From Bogoriella caseilytica (GTDB lineage: Bacteria > Actinomycetota > Actinomycetes > Actinomycetales > Actinomycetaceae), in contig NZ_RKHK01000001.1 of assembly GCF_003752405.1 (NCBI RefSeq), positions 248,001-312,000 of the forward strand: DNA of 64,000 bases, written 5' to 3'. The notes beneath the pieces are model-generated. The model made no database searches, was not told the DNA's origin, and was given only the letters and a program-made list of their open reading frames with translations. Position numbers and translations under genes: made by a program. Positions 27,231 through 35,495 of the stretch are shown one piece after another (position 1 is the stretch's first letter; every line of letters begins with the position of its first letter).

Positions 27231-27716
27231 GTGCGGACGGTGCCAGAGTTTCGAGCCGTCGACGTGGAGACCGAGCTGGCGCGCGACGTGCTCGCCGAGT
27301 ACTTCACCAGCCGGGAACTGGGTTTCACCGGCGGCCTCTATCAGGTGACCTGGCCGACGTCCGCCACCTTCACGCCACCTGACGGCGTCTTCCTGGTCGC
27401 CGAGCACGACGATGTGGTCGCGGGCTGTGGTGGCGTGCGGCGGGTGGAACCATCGAGCACCGGTGAGACCCGCTTCGAGGTCAAGCACCTCTGGGTGCGC
27501 GAGGAGGCCCGCGGTCGCGGCGTCGGTGCTGCACTGCTGCAGGAACTGGAGGTTCGCGCACGAGCGCTCGGGGCCCACGAGATGGTGCTGGACACCAACC
27601 GTTCACTGACCGCCGCAGCCCGCCTCTACGCGGCGGCCGGGTATCAGCCGACCGAGCCCTACAACGACAACCCGAACGCCACCGACTGGTTCGCCAAGCG
27701 GCTGCCGGGTGCGTGA
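27231..27716 (+). CDS. GNAT family N-acetyltransferase
   Basis: 161 residues. The acetyl-CoA pyrophosphate loop is EEARGRGVGAALLQEL and the C-terminal motif B is AARLYAAAGYQPTEPYN. The start is a GTG at 27231, with an in-frame GTG nine bases later as an alternative. It lies 33 bases downstream of the APH-type gene, likely the last gene of the same operon, and is tail-to-tail with an ABC exporter. Acceptor unknown. Confidence 0.88.
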   Translation: MRTVPEFRAVDVETELARDVLAEYFTSRELGFTGGLYQVTWPTSATFTPPDGVFLVAEHDDVVAGCGGVRRVEPSSTGETRFEVKHLWVREEARGRGVGAALLQELEVRARALGAHEMVLDTNRSLTAAARLYAAAGYQPTEPYNDNPNATDWFAKRLPGA

Positions 27717-27721
27717 GCCGG

Positions 27722-28585
27722 CTAGCTCTTCCGGTTGTAGACGAACATGCTCAGCGGCGCGAAGACCGCCACGAGCACACCGCAGTAGATGAGCACCACC
27801 AGCACGTCGCCGGCGTTGAAGGAGCCACCCATCAGAGCCCGGATCTCCGCGACCAGCACCGAGACCGGATTGAGCTCCACCGGGGTGCGGAGCCAGTCGG
27901 GCATGGTGGCCGGCGGCACGAAGATGTTCGAGGCGAAGGTCAGCGGCATCATGACGAACATCGAGATGCCCATGGCCGCCTGCTCGGTGCGCACCAGCAG
28001 GGAGACCAGCGTCCACAGCCAGGACAGTGAGAACGCGAAGATCAGCATCAACGCGAAGCCGGCCAGGACCCCGAAGACTCCGCCTTCGGGCCGGAAGCCG
28101 ATAGCGAAGCCCACCACCAGGATGATCACGCCAGCCAGCACGTAGCGCACCTGGTCGCCCAACAGCGCACCGACCAGCTGGCCCGGTCGCCACGTGGGCA
28201 GGGACCGGAAGCGGTCGAAGATCCCCTTGGAGATGTCTTTGTTCAGCGTCAGACCGGTGTAGATCGTGACCATGACGAGGGTCTGGACGAAGATCCCGGG
28301 GATGAAGAACTGGACGAAGGCCCGCACGCCCTCGCTCCCGGTCGCGCCGGCGTCCCCGGAGACCATCGCACCCATGGCGCCACCGAAGATGTAGGTCATC
28401 ATCGCGGTCATCATGAGCGGGAAGACGGTGACATCGAAGAGCTGCTCGGGCACATGCTTGATCTTCAGCAGAGCCCGCCAGGCGTAGGTCAGCGAGGAAC
28501 TCAGCGCTCCTGCCGGCCGGGGGCGGTCCTCCGCGGCCACCAGGATCCCGCGGATCGCCTCCGGTGCGTGACTGGTCTCGGTCAT
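27722..28585 (-). CDS. ABC-2 type exporter permease (DrrB-like)
   Basis: 287 residues with six membrane helices and the ABC-2 motif region FTLAFAS-like [19 protein letters not shown], typical of daunorubicin-resistance-type permeases. The gene overlaps its ATPase partner by four bases (ATGA). Substrates of these exporters include drugs and lipids; here unknown. Confidence 0.9.
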   Translation of the reverse strand: MTETSHAPEAIRGILVAAEDRPRPAGALSSSLTYAWRALLKIKHVPEQLFDVTVFPLMMTAMMTYIFGGAMGAMVSGDAGATGSEGVRAFVQFFIPGIFVQTLVMVTIYTGLTLNKDISKGIFDRFRSLPTWRPGQLVGALLGDQVRYVLAGVIILVVGFAIGFRPEGGVFGVLAGFALMLIFAFSLSWLWTLVSLLVRTEQAAMGISMFVMMPLTFASNIFVPPATMPDWLRTPVELNPVSVLVAEIRALMGGSFNAGDVLVVLIYCGVLVAVFAPLSMFVYNRKS

Positions 28586-29634
28586 CGCTGGTCTCCGTCC
28601 TCGCTCAGGGCCTGCGTGGCGGCCGAGACCGGCTCGGCCGCAGCCGAGGGGCGCTCGCCCTGGCCATCAGTGGTGTCCTGCTCGGGCTCCTTGTCCTCCG
28701 CCCGGTGCCCGGTCAGGGCCAAGAAGACCTCGTCCAGGCTGGGCTGACCCAGGGCGAAGTTCTCCACGCCGATCCCGGACTCCTCCAGGGCGGTCAGCGC
28801 ACTCGCGGCGCGCATCTCGGGCCCGAGGCGGGCAGAGAGCGCTGTGGGGTCGGACTCGCGGACGATCTCGGCGTCCAGCACCCGGGCGAGCACTGCAGCC
28901 GCCTCTTCACGCCGCTCCGCCTCGATCACCCGCACAGTCAGCGCGCCGGTGCCGACCTGCGCCTTGAGCTGCCCCGGGGTGCCCTCGGCAATGACCTGGC
29001 CGTGGTCGATCACCGCGAGACGATCAGCGAGCTGATCGGCCTCCTCAAGGTACTGGGTGGTCAGCAGCACGGTGGTTCCGGCGTCTACGAGGGTTCGGAT
29101 GATGTCCCAGACCTGGTTGCGGCTGCGCGGGTCGATCCCCGTGGTCGGTTCGTCCAGGAACATCAGTTCCGGGGTCACGATGAGCGAGCCGGCAATATCC
29201 AGGCGCCGACGCATACCGCCGGAGTACTTCTTGAGCTGGCGCGTGGCCGCATCGGCCAGGCCGAAAGCCTCCATGAGCTGCATGCCACGCTCACGGGCCG
29301 CCGTTTTCCCGTAGCCCTGGAGCCGGCCGATCAGCACCATGTTCTCGATGCCGGTGAGGTCTTCGTCCAGAGAGGCGAACTGGCCGGTCAGGGCGATCTT
29401 CTCCCGCACGGCCTGCGGCTCGGCCACGACGTCGTGACCCAGGACCTGCGCCTCGCCGGCGTCCGGCCGCAGCAGGGTGGCGAGCATGCGGATCACCGTG
29501 GTCTTTCCGGCGCCGTTGGGACCGAGGACGCCGTAGACGCCCCCTCGGGCGATGGTGAGGTCGACGCCGTCCACGGCGCGGGTCTCACCGAAGGTCTTGA
29601 CCAGGCCGCGAGCCTGGATCGCGGGTGCGGGCAC
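28582..29634 (-). CDS. ABC exporter ATPase (DrrA-like)
   Basis: 350 residues: a single ATPase domain with Walker [10 protein letters not shown], signature YSGGM and Walker [16 protein letters not shown]-terminal DrrA-type extension and a low-complexity Glu/Gln/Ala tail follow. It starts [16 protein letters not shown] at 29634. With the adjacent permease it forms a two-gene exporter. Confidence 0.93.
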   Translation of the reverse strand: MPAPAIQARGLVKTFGETRAVDGVDLTIARGGVYGVLGPNGAGKTTVIRMLATLLRPDAGEAQVLGHDVVAEPQAVREKIALTGQFASLDEDLTGIENMVLIGRLQGYGKTAARERGMQLMEAFGLADAATRQLKKYSGGMRRRLDIAGSLIVTPELMFLDEPTTGIDPRSRNQVWDIIRTLVDAGTTVLLTTQYLEEADQLADRLAVIDHGQVIAEGTPGQLKAQVGTGALTVRVIEAERREEAAAVLARVLDAEIVRESDPTALSARLGPEMRAASALTALEESGIGVENFALGQPSLDEVFLALTGHRAEDKEPEQDTTDGQGERPSAAAEPVSAATQALSEDGDQR

Positions 29635-29707
29635 TGCGGAGGTCCTCTCAGAGTTCGAGCTTGCGGCGACACCCTACTGCGGGGCCGACTGGCAGAACCA
29701 GAGGTTT

Positions 29708-30682
29708 TCAGCAATGTGGCGGCGGCTGGCACGCCGGACAGGAGAAGGATCCCCGGTTCATGAACTGCTCCCGGCGGATCGCCGTCCCGCACCGGCGGCA
29801 GGGCTGACCTGCCCGCCCGTAGGCATCGAGTGATCGCTCGAAGTACCCGCCGGCGCCGTCGACGTCGACGTACATGGCATCGAAACTGGTGCCGCCGGCA
29901 GCCAGCGCCTCGGACATCACCGCCCGTGCGTGCTCCAGCAGCGCTGCGAGCTGCCCTGCGGGTACGAGGTCGGTGCGCTCGGTGCCATGGAGTTCCGCCC
30001 GCCAGAGCGCCTCGTCGGCGTAGATGTTGCCGATGCCTGAGACCAGCGCCTGGTCAAGGATGGCTCGTTTGATCTCGGTGCGCCGGGCACGCAGGCTCTG
30101 GATCACCGCAGGAACGTCGATGGCCGGGTCGAGCAGGTCCCGGGCGATGTGCGCAGCCGGCAGCGGCACCAGCGGCAGCTCACTGCCCTGCCCGCCGGGT
30201 GCGTGGTCATCGGTGGCCACCAAGGGGACCGATCGGACATAGCCGAAGGTGCGCTGGTCCACGAACCAGAGCTGACCGCCGTCGACGAATCGCAGGCGCA
30301 CGCGCACATGCGCGGTGGTGCTGGTCACGGGCCGGGCGAGCTGCTCGGCCGCGGGCAGCGCGGTGGAGGCGTGTGGAGTTCCGGGTGACGCGGGGGGTTG
30401 GATGAGCAATTGGCCGGACATCCCCAAGTGGACCAGCAAGGCATGATCGGGGCTGACGGGAGCGTCCCGGTCTGCCTCCTCGAGCTCGAGCCAGAGGAAC
30501 TTGCCTCGACGAACCGCCGCACGGAAGGCGCGGCCCTGGAGATCTGCGTGGAGTTCGGAGGCTCCCCCGGCCTGGTGGCGCACCGCGCGCGGGTGCAGCA
30601 CGTCCGCAGCGGCCAGCGGGCGGTGGAGCACATGCCGGACCAGACCGGCCCGGACGGTCTCGACCTCGGGCAGTTCCGGCAT
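29708..30682 (-). CDS. mutM: Formamidopyrimidine-DNA glycosylase MutM/Fpg
   Basis: 324 residues. It starts MPELPEVETVRAGL, which supplies the catalytic Pro2 and Glu3. The helix-two-turn-helix segment QALVSGIGNIYADEALW is present. The C-terminal zinc finger CRRCG...CPACQ with the preceding MNRGSF strand is complete. It excises oxidised purines such as 8-oxoguanine and nicks the DNA. ATG 30682 is certain from the catalytic N-terminus; 13 upstream codons in frame are spurious. Five bases downstream of rnc. Somewhat longer than usual owing to a Ser/Pro-rich insert at ~105-130. Confidence 0.97.
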   Translation of the reverse strand: MPELPEVETVRAGLVRHVLHRPLAAADVLHPRAVRHQAGGASELHADLQGRAFRAAVRRGKFLWLELEEADRDAPVSPDHALLVHLGMSGQLLIQPPASPGTPHASTALPAAEQLARPVTSTTAHVRVRLRFVDGGQLWFVDQRTFGYVRSVPLVATDDHAPGGQGSELPLVPLPAAHIARDLLDPAIDVPAVIQSLRARRTEIKRAILDQALVSGIGNIYADEALWRAELHGTERTDLVPAGQLAALLEHARAVMSEALAAGGTSFDAMYVDVDGAGGYFERSLDAYGRAGQPCRRCGTAIRREQFMNRGSFSCPACQPPPHC

Positions 30683-30686
30683 CGAT

Positions 30687-31451
30687 TCAGCTCGGGGCAG
30701 CGGTGGTGGTGCCGGCGCCACCCACCTGGGGGGCGCCCGGATCGGGAACGAGCAGCGCGTAGGAGTTCTGCGCGGCCTCCTGCTCGGCGACCTTCTTCGA
30801 ACTGCCGGTGCCCGTACCGTAGGCTTCGCCGTCGAGGAGCACCACGGCGGTGAAGAAACGTGCGTGATCGGGCCCCTCGCCGGTGACCTCGTACACGGGG
30901 GCGCCCTTGCCCTGGGCCGCAGCAGCTTCCTGCAGGGACGTCTTCCAGTCGAGCCCCGCGCCCAGATCGGCGGCGCTCTCCATGAGCGGGGTGACCAGCC
31001 GCGTCACCATCGCGCGGGTGGGTTCGAGCCCGTGGCACAGATAGGTGGCGCCGATGAGTGCCTCCACGGTGTCGGAGAGGATCGAGGGCTTTCTCCGTCC
31101 CCCGGTGGCGAGCTCGCCGCGCCCCAGCAGGATGTACTCCCCCAGTCCGATGCTCGTGGCTACGGTCGACAGCGCCTTCTGCGAGACGATCGCGGCGCGC
31201 ATCCGCGCGAGGTCACCCTCGGGGACATCCGCGTGCACCCGGTAGAGATGCTCGGTGACGATCAGCCCGAGGATCGAGTCACCGAGAAACTCCAGGCGCT
31301 CATTGGTGGGGATGCCTCCGGCCTCATGCGCGAAGGAGCGGTGCGTCAGAGCGAGCACCAACAACTCCGGGTCGATCGTGGTGCCCAACGCCTGCAGCAG
31401 GGTTTCCACATCGGTGCGCGCAGCCTGGTCGACCTGGCGGCGAGCGCTCAC
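30687..31451 (-). CDS. rnc: Ribonuclease III
   Basis: 254 residues. The RNase III signature ERLEFLGDSILGLIV and the downstream acidic pair in SDTVEALIGATYL mark the catalytic domain (~1-155). A double-stranded RNA-binding domain follows (~165-235), with GTGSSKKVAEQEAA. It processes rRNA and structured mRNA. I chose GTG 31451, which overlaps the DUF177 stop as GTGA, over a longer frame that reads into that gene. Confidence 0.96.
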   Translation of the reverse strand: MSARRQVDQAARTDVETLLQALGTTIDPELLVLALTHRSFAHEAGGIPTNERLEFLGDSILGLIVTEHLYRVHADVPEGDLARMRAAIVSQKALSTVATSIGLGEYILLGRGELATGGRRKPSILSDTVEALIGATYLCHGLEPTRAMVTRLVTPLMESAADLGAGLDWKTSLQEAAAAQGKGAPVYEVTGEGPDHARFFTAVVLLDGEAYGTGTGSSKKVAEQEAAQNSYALLVPDPGAPQVGGAGTTTAAPS

Positions 31452-32005
31452 TCGGAGCTCTCCTCGCCCAGCAGCTGCTGCAGTTGCTTCCAGCGGGGGT
31501 CGATCTGTTCGTGCGCGTGCCCAGACTCGGCCTCCGCCATGCGGATTCCACACACCGGGCACAGACCGGGGCAGTCGTCCCGGCAGAGCGGCCGGAAGGG
31601 CAGGGCGGTGACAACGGCGTCGCGCAGCACCGGTTCGAGGTCGATGTGCTCCTCGGTGACCATGTACTGGTCCTCGGCTTCGTCATCGCCAGCCTCGCTG
31701 AGGGAACGCTTGGTCTCCTCGTAGAGGTAGAGCTCCGCGATGTCGACCTCGACGGGTAGCTGTAGTGGATCCAGGCACCGTGCGCACTCGCCGGTGGCCA
31801 GGCCACTCGCGCTGCCGGTCACGAACACGCCGTCCATGACAGCTTCGAACTGCAGGTGGAGTTCGACGTCGGTACCAGGCGGGATGGCGATCACCACCGT
31901 GCCAAGATCCGATGGTGCGGGCACAGTGAGCTGCTCGGTGCGCATGGCACCGGCGCGGCGGCCGAGGTCGTAGGTGGAAAGCACCAGCGGGGCGTTGAAG
32001 TCCAT
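31448..32005 (-). CDS. YceD/DUF177 family protein
   Basis: 185 residues. The family pattern is seen in GECARCLDPL and the cysteine cluster CRDDCPGLCPVCG near the C-terminus. YceD proteins are linked to 23S rRNA/50S biogenesis and are usually encoded beside rpmF. Here the stop codon overlaps the rnc start, leaving no room for rpmF. ATG 32005 or the GTG one codon earlier may be the start. Confidence 0.92.
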   Translation of the reverse strand: MDFNAPLVLSTYDLGRRAGAMRTEQLTVPAPSDLGTVVIAIPPGTDVELHLQFEAVMDGVFVTGSASGLATGECARCLDPLQLPVEVDIAELYLYEETKRSLSEAGDDEAEDQYMVTEEHIDLEPVLRDAVVTALPFRPLCRDDCPGLCPVCGIRMAEAESGHAHEQIDPRWKQLQQLLGEESSE

Positions 32006-32023
32006 CACCGCTGATGGTACGCG

Positions 32024-32590
32024 TCAGATGGGCAGGTCGTCCCGGCGGCCGGCGCTGCGCGCGGAGCCGGAACTGTCCTGGTCCTGGCTGTGATCACGTT
32101 GCGCTCGTGCCGCCAGCGCCTCTCGCCCGGCGCGTACCTGTGTGGCGATCGCACCGAGATCGATCTCGAACTGGGCGAGTTTGCGGTCGCAGTAGTCATC
32201 GGCATCGGCCATGAGCTTCGTGGCACCCTCCTCAGCCTCGGCGATGATCTGAGCGGCTCGCTCCTCTGCCTGGGCCACCACGGCCTCCTGCGAGGCGAGC
32301 TGCTCGGCCTCAGCCCGCGCGGCCGCCAGCCGTTCCTCGGCCTCGGCCTGGGAGCGCGCTTGGAGAGCATCGGCATCGGCCACCACCGCGTCAGCGGTCT
32401 GGATGGCGCGGGGCACCACGTCCTTGGCGGCCTCGAGGAGGTCGAGGGCCCCGGCCCGGTTCACCAGGGCGGAGGCGGACATCGGCATGGACTTGGCCGT
32501 GGCGATCAGATCGGTGAGCTCATCGAGGATGGACAGCAGCGCGGCACCGTCCTCGGCGTAGCGATCGGCGGCGGAGGTCTCATCGGTCAT
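32024..32590 (-). CDS. sepIVA: SepIVA/DivIVA-like coiled-coil protein
   Basis: 188 residues, almost entirely helical. A long Ala/Glu/Gln-rich coiled coil at ~60-165 is followed by a hydrophilic Ser/Arg tail. The position upstream of DUF177 and rnc matches Mycobacterium Rv2927c/SepIVA, a septation and polar-growth factor, so I infer orthology from synteny and architecture. The ATG at 32590 overlaps the coaD stop. Confidence 0.7.
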   Translation of the reverse strand: MTDETSAADRYAEDGAALLSILDELTDLIATAKSMPMSASALVNRAGALDLLEAAKDVVPRAIQTADAVVADADALQARSQAEAEERLAAARAEAEQLASQEAVVAQAEERAAQIIAEAEEGATKLMADADDYCDRKLAQFEIDLGAIATQVRAGREALAARAQRDHSQDQDSSGSARSAGRRDDLPI

Positions 32591-33066
32591 GACGCATCTC
32601 CCAGTGCTCGGGCCACCACGGGCGGAACGAAAGCAGTGACGTCCCCGCCGTGGCGGGCGACATCCTTGACCAGCGAGGAGGCGATATGGCTCAGTGCCGG
32701 ATCGCCGAGGACAAAGACTGTGTCGACCCCGGAGAGCTGACGGTTCATCAGGGCCATGGCCTGTTCGGCATACAGATCGGCGGGGCCGCGCAAGCCCTTG
32801 ACGATCGCATCGGCGCCCTGCTCCCGGCAGAAGTCAGCGAGCAGGCCGGGCACGATCTTCACCTCGATGCCAGGGCTCTCTCCGTTCTCGGCGAGCGCCT
32901 GTCGGGCCAGGCCGGCACGGCGCTGCGCGTCGAAGAGCTGGCTCTTGGCAGAGTTCTGCGCCACCGCCACGATCACCCGGTCGAAGAGGGCGCTGGCTCG
33001 CCGGATGACGTCGAGATGCCCCAGGGTGAGGGGGTCGAAGGAGCCCGGGCAGACGGCGACGCTCAT
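32587..33066 (-). CDS. coaD: Phosphopantetheine adenylyltransferase CoaD
   Basis: 159 residues, exact family length. It has the nucleotidyltransferase motif CPGSFDPLTLGHLDVI (TxGH) and the C-terminal SHIASSLVKDVARHGG segment. It makes dephospho-CoA from 4'-phosphopantetheine and ATP. Overlaps rsmD upstream and the SepIVA-like gene downstream by four bases each. Confidence 0.97.
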   Translation of the reverse strand: MSVAVCPGSFDPLTLGHLDVIRRASALFDRVIVAVAQNSAKSQLFDAQRRAGLARQALAENGESPGIEVKIVPGLLADFCREQGADAIVKGLRGPADLYAEQAMALMNRQLSGVDTVFVLGDPALSHIASSLVKDVARHGGDVTAFVPPVVARALGDAS

Positions 33067-33659
33067 GGGCTCACCGTATCCGGCCCAGCGGTCAGATCCT
33101 CGGCGGCGCCCGGCTCAGCGAGCCAGATGGCGGTATCGCCGTAGGTGCGGTGGTCGAAACGGGACAGGCCTGAGCCGGTGGTGGGCCAGGCGGGCTCCGG
33201 GCTGCGCTTGGCCCGCTCGACCACGACGACGGCTTCGGGGGCCAGATGCGGCACCAAGAGTGTCAATGCCCGCTCCAGGTCGTTCTCACTGATGTCGTAC
33301 GGCGGGTCGAGCAGCACCAGGTCGAAGGCGGCCTGCGCCAATCCGGACAGATAGCTTCCCACCGTGGTGGCGTGAACCTCGGCGTCCAGCCCGAGGGAGC
33401 CCGCGTTGCTGCGGATGAGAGTGGCCGCCGGCCGAGCCGCCTCTACCAGCACCACCCGCGCCGCCCCACGGCTGGCTGCCTCCAGGCCGAGCGCGCCGGA
33501 GCCCGCATACAGATCGAGCACCTCGGCGCCGTCAACAGCGCCGAGGTGCTCGAGCCGGGAGAACAGCGCCTCGCGGACCCTCTCGGAGGTCGGACGGGTG
33601 CCACTGCGGGGCACTTTGAGGCTACGGCTGCCAGCGGAGCCGGCCACGATCCTGGTCAC
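33063..33659 (-). CDS. rsmD: 16S rRNA (guanine(966)-N2)-methyltransferase RsmD
   Basis: 198 residues. The Rossmann SAM site is VLDLYAGSGALGLEAASRGA and the catalytic DPPY motif lies in LVLLDPPYDI. The N-terminal RIVAGSAGSRSLKVP and RPTSERVREALFSRL segments are family hallmarks. It methylates G966 of 16S rRNA. Translationally coupled to coaD, the common bacterial pair. Confidence 0.96.
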   Translation of the reverse strand: MTRIVAGSAGSRSLKVPRSGTRPTSERVREALFSRLEHLGAVDGAEVLDLYAGSGALGLEAASRGAARVVLVEAARPAATLIRSNAGSLGLDAEVHATTVGSYLSGLAQAAFDLVLLDPPYDISENDLERALTLLVPHLAPEAVVVVERAKRSPEPAWPTTGSGLSRFDHRTYGDTAIWLAEPGAAEDLTAGPDTVSP

Positions 33660-33706
33660 CGGACCAGGGTACGGAGGATCTCGCCGATCTCCGCGATGCT
33701 GATACC

Positions 33707-34159
33707 TCAGGCGGCGCGGCTGGCGTCAGCGCCGACGCGCTGACGAACCGACCGGGCGGGGTTGTCGCCGTCCTGGACCTCAATGGTGAAACCTTCGGGC
33801 ACGACGTCATCGGCGATGACCTCGACCCGCTCGCCGATCCGCGCCTGCGCACCGATGGTGGCGCGCTTTCCGATCACCGCGCGGGGCGAGACGATGGCAG
33901 AAGCTCCCACGTGGGCGCGATCCCCGATCCTGGCTCCCGGACCGATCTGGGCGTCGCGGTCGATCCACGCTCCGGCGCCGATGACGGCGCGGGCGTGCAC
34001 TCGTGCACCGGGATCGATGTACGCGTTCGGACTGACGTACGCTTCGGGATCCACAGTGGCGGAGGCCTCGACAAGTCCGCCGCCATTGGGGTGGCGGTAG
34101 TAGCGCCGGGTCACCCCATTGTCGTCGTCGAACTCGATGTAGTTCTTCTTCCTGCGCAT
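33707..34159 (-). CDS. Left-handed beta-helix (hexapeptide repeat) protein
   Basis: 150 residues. After a charged start (MRRKKNYIEFDDDNGVT) come about ten imperfect six-residue turns such as A-x-V-D-P-E and IG-x-G-A-x, then a short C-terminal strand region. This matches a parallel beta-helix like those of acyl/acetyltransferases, but no catalytic His is obvious and the usual C-terminal domain is missing. It may be a structural or trimeric binding protein. Related to YdcK/WD40-like bactofilin-type helices only by fold; function unknown. Confidence 0.75.
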   Translation of the reverse strand: MRRKKNYIEFDDDNGVTRRYYRHPNGGGLVEASATVDPEAYVSPNAYIDPGARVHARAVIGAGAWIDRDAQIGPGARIGDRAHVGASAIVSPRAVIGKRATIGAQARIGERVEVIADDVVPEGFTIEVQDGDNPARSVRQRVGADASRAA

Positions 34160-34341
34160 GTTGCCTCCTCTCGCCGGAGCGCCATCAAGACGCTGGCGAA
34201 TGTCGCCTACAGGGCGTCGCCGCGATGGGCGCTCATTAGTACAACGTGCCAGTGTCGGAAAGATTCCAAGAGTTTCGCCACGCGCTCACGCGGCCTGCTG
34301 GACGCCCCACGGGCGCGGCGCGCGCGGCGCAGAATGGCAGG

Positions 34342-35391
34342 GTGAACGACTCCCCCACACCCCAGCTTGCCTCCTCGTCGATCGGCGTCCCGCTCTCCAT
34401 CCTCGACCTCGCCACGGTGCGCGCCGAGGACGGCCCGGGCGCCATCGCCCAGACCTTCTCTGCCTCGGTGGAACTCGCCCGAGCCGCCCAGGAGTGGGGG
34501 TTCCACCGCTACTGGTTCGCCGAGCACCACAACATGTCAACCATTGCCTCCTCCGCCACGGCCGTACTGATCGGCCACGTGGCCGGGAAGACCAGCCGGA
34601 TCCGGGTAGGCGCGGGCGGCATCATGCTTCCCAACCACTCACCGTTGGTGATCGCGGAGCAGTTCGGCACGCTGGAGACGCTGTACCCCGGACGCATCGA
34701 TCTGGGTTTGGGCCGCGCACCGGGCGGGGATGGCGCCATGCTGCGCGCCCTGCGCCGCTCGCGCGAGGACGCCGACCGCTTCCCGGCCGACGTCGCCGAG
34801 CTGCAGGCGTTCCTCGGACCACAACAGGCCGACCAGGAGGTCACGGCCACTCCGGGTGCGGGCACGGAGGTGCCGCTGTACATCCTCGGTTCGTCGCTCT
34901 TCGGTGCCCAGCTCGCCGCAGCCATGGGTCTGCCCTACGCCTTCGCCTCGCACTTCGCGCCCGCGGCGCTGGTCGACGCCGTGGAGACCTATCGACGCGA
35001 CTACCGGGCCTCGGCGCGGCACCCCGAGCCCTACGTGATCGCGGCGCTGAACGTGTTCGCGGCGGATACCGAGCAGGCGGCAGGTGAGCTGTATCGCGCC
35101 GCGCTGCGCGACATGATCGCCCGGTTGGCACGGCCCGGGGTGAGCCTGTCCGGCGCCGATGCCGAGGCGCTCCTGGAGACCCCGGGAGGCCGGCGGGTCC
35201 AGGAGATGCTGCGCTACGCCGCCATCGGCTCACCCGAGGGTGGGGAACGCGGCACTCTCCACGAGCAGGTGGATTCCTTCGCTCGGCTGGCGCGGGCCGA
35301 TGAGGTCATCGTGGTGTCCAACACCCCGACCGCGGCGCAGCGCTTCCGCAGCTACGAACTGCTGGCGGCGGCTCTGGGGCTGGGAGCTTGA
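34342..35391 (+). CDS. Luciferase-like flavin-dependent oxidoreductase (MsnO8/YhbW type)
   Basis: 349 residues. Features of the alkanal-monooxygenase-like group with an unusually regular motif set: PLSILDLATV at the start, RYWFAEHHNM, IRVGAGGIMLPNHSPLVIAEQF and GRIDLGLGRAPGG. These define the 'oxidoreductase group 1' branch. The substrate is unknown. I chose GTG 34342; a frame start at 34246 adds 32 Arg-rich residues that do not look like this family. Lone plus-strand gene. Confidence 0.88.
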   Translation: MNDSPTPQLASSSIGVPLSILDLATVRAEDGPGAIAQTFSASVELARAAQEWGFHRYWFAEHHNMSTIASSATAVLIGHVAGKTSRIRVGAGGIMLPNHSPLVIAEQFGTLETLYPGRIDLGLGRAPGGDGAMLRALRRSREDADRFPADVAELQAFLGPQQADQEVTATPGAGTEVPLYILGSSLFGAQLAAAMGLPYAFASHFAPAALVDAVETYRRDYRASARHPEPYVIAALNVFAADTEQAAGELYRAALRDMIARLARPGVSLSGADAEALLETPGGRRVQEMLRYAAIGSPEGGERGTLHEQVDSFARLARADEVIVVSNTPTAAQRFRSYELLAAALGLGA

Positions 35392-35431
35392 TCTCGGCTC
35401 CTCCCTGACCACTCCGGCGCGATCGGGCCGT

Positions 35432-35478
35432 GATCGGGGAGAGTAAGTGGCCCTCAGCGCCACCTTCTCCACCCGATC
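35432..35478. terminator. Bidirectional hairpin between convergent genes
   Basis: GATCGGGGAGA on one side pairs with TCTCCACCCGATC on the other (two-base bulge), and the stem continues partly to GTGG/CCAC near the loop. It is centred between the stop codons of the luciferase-like gene and the DUF6297-like gene. Confidence 0.5.
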
Positions 35479-35495
35479 GCGGCGGCGACGATCGC

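Noticed and set aside
34246-34341. 32-residue Arg-rich extension of the luciferase-like gene
   Set aside because: Does not resemble the family N-terminus, which begins with the PLSILDLATV segment soon after GTG 34342.
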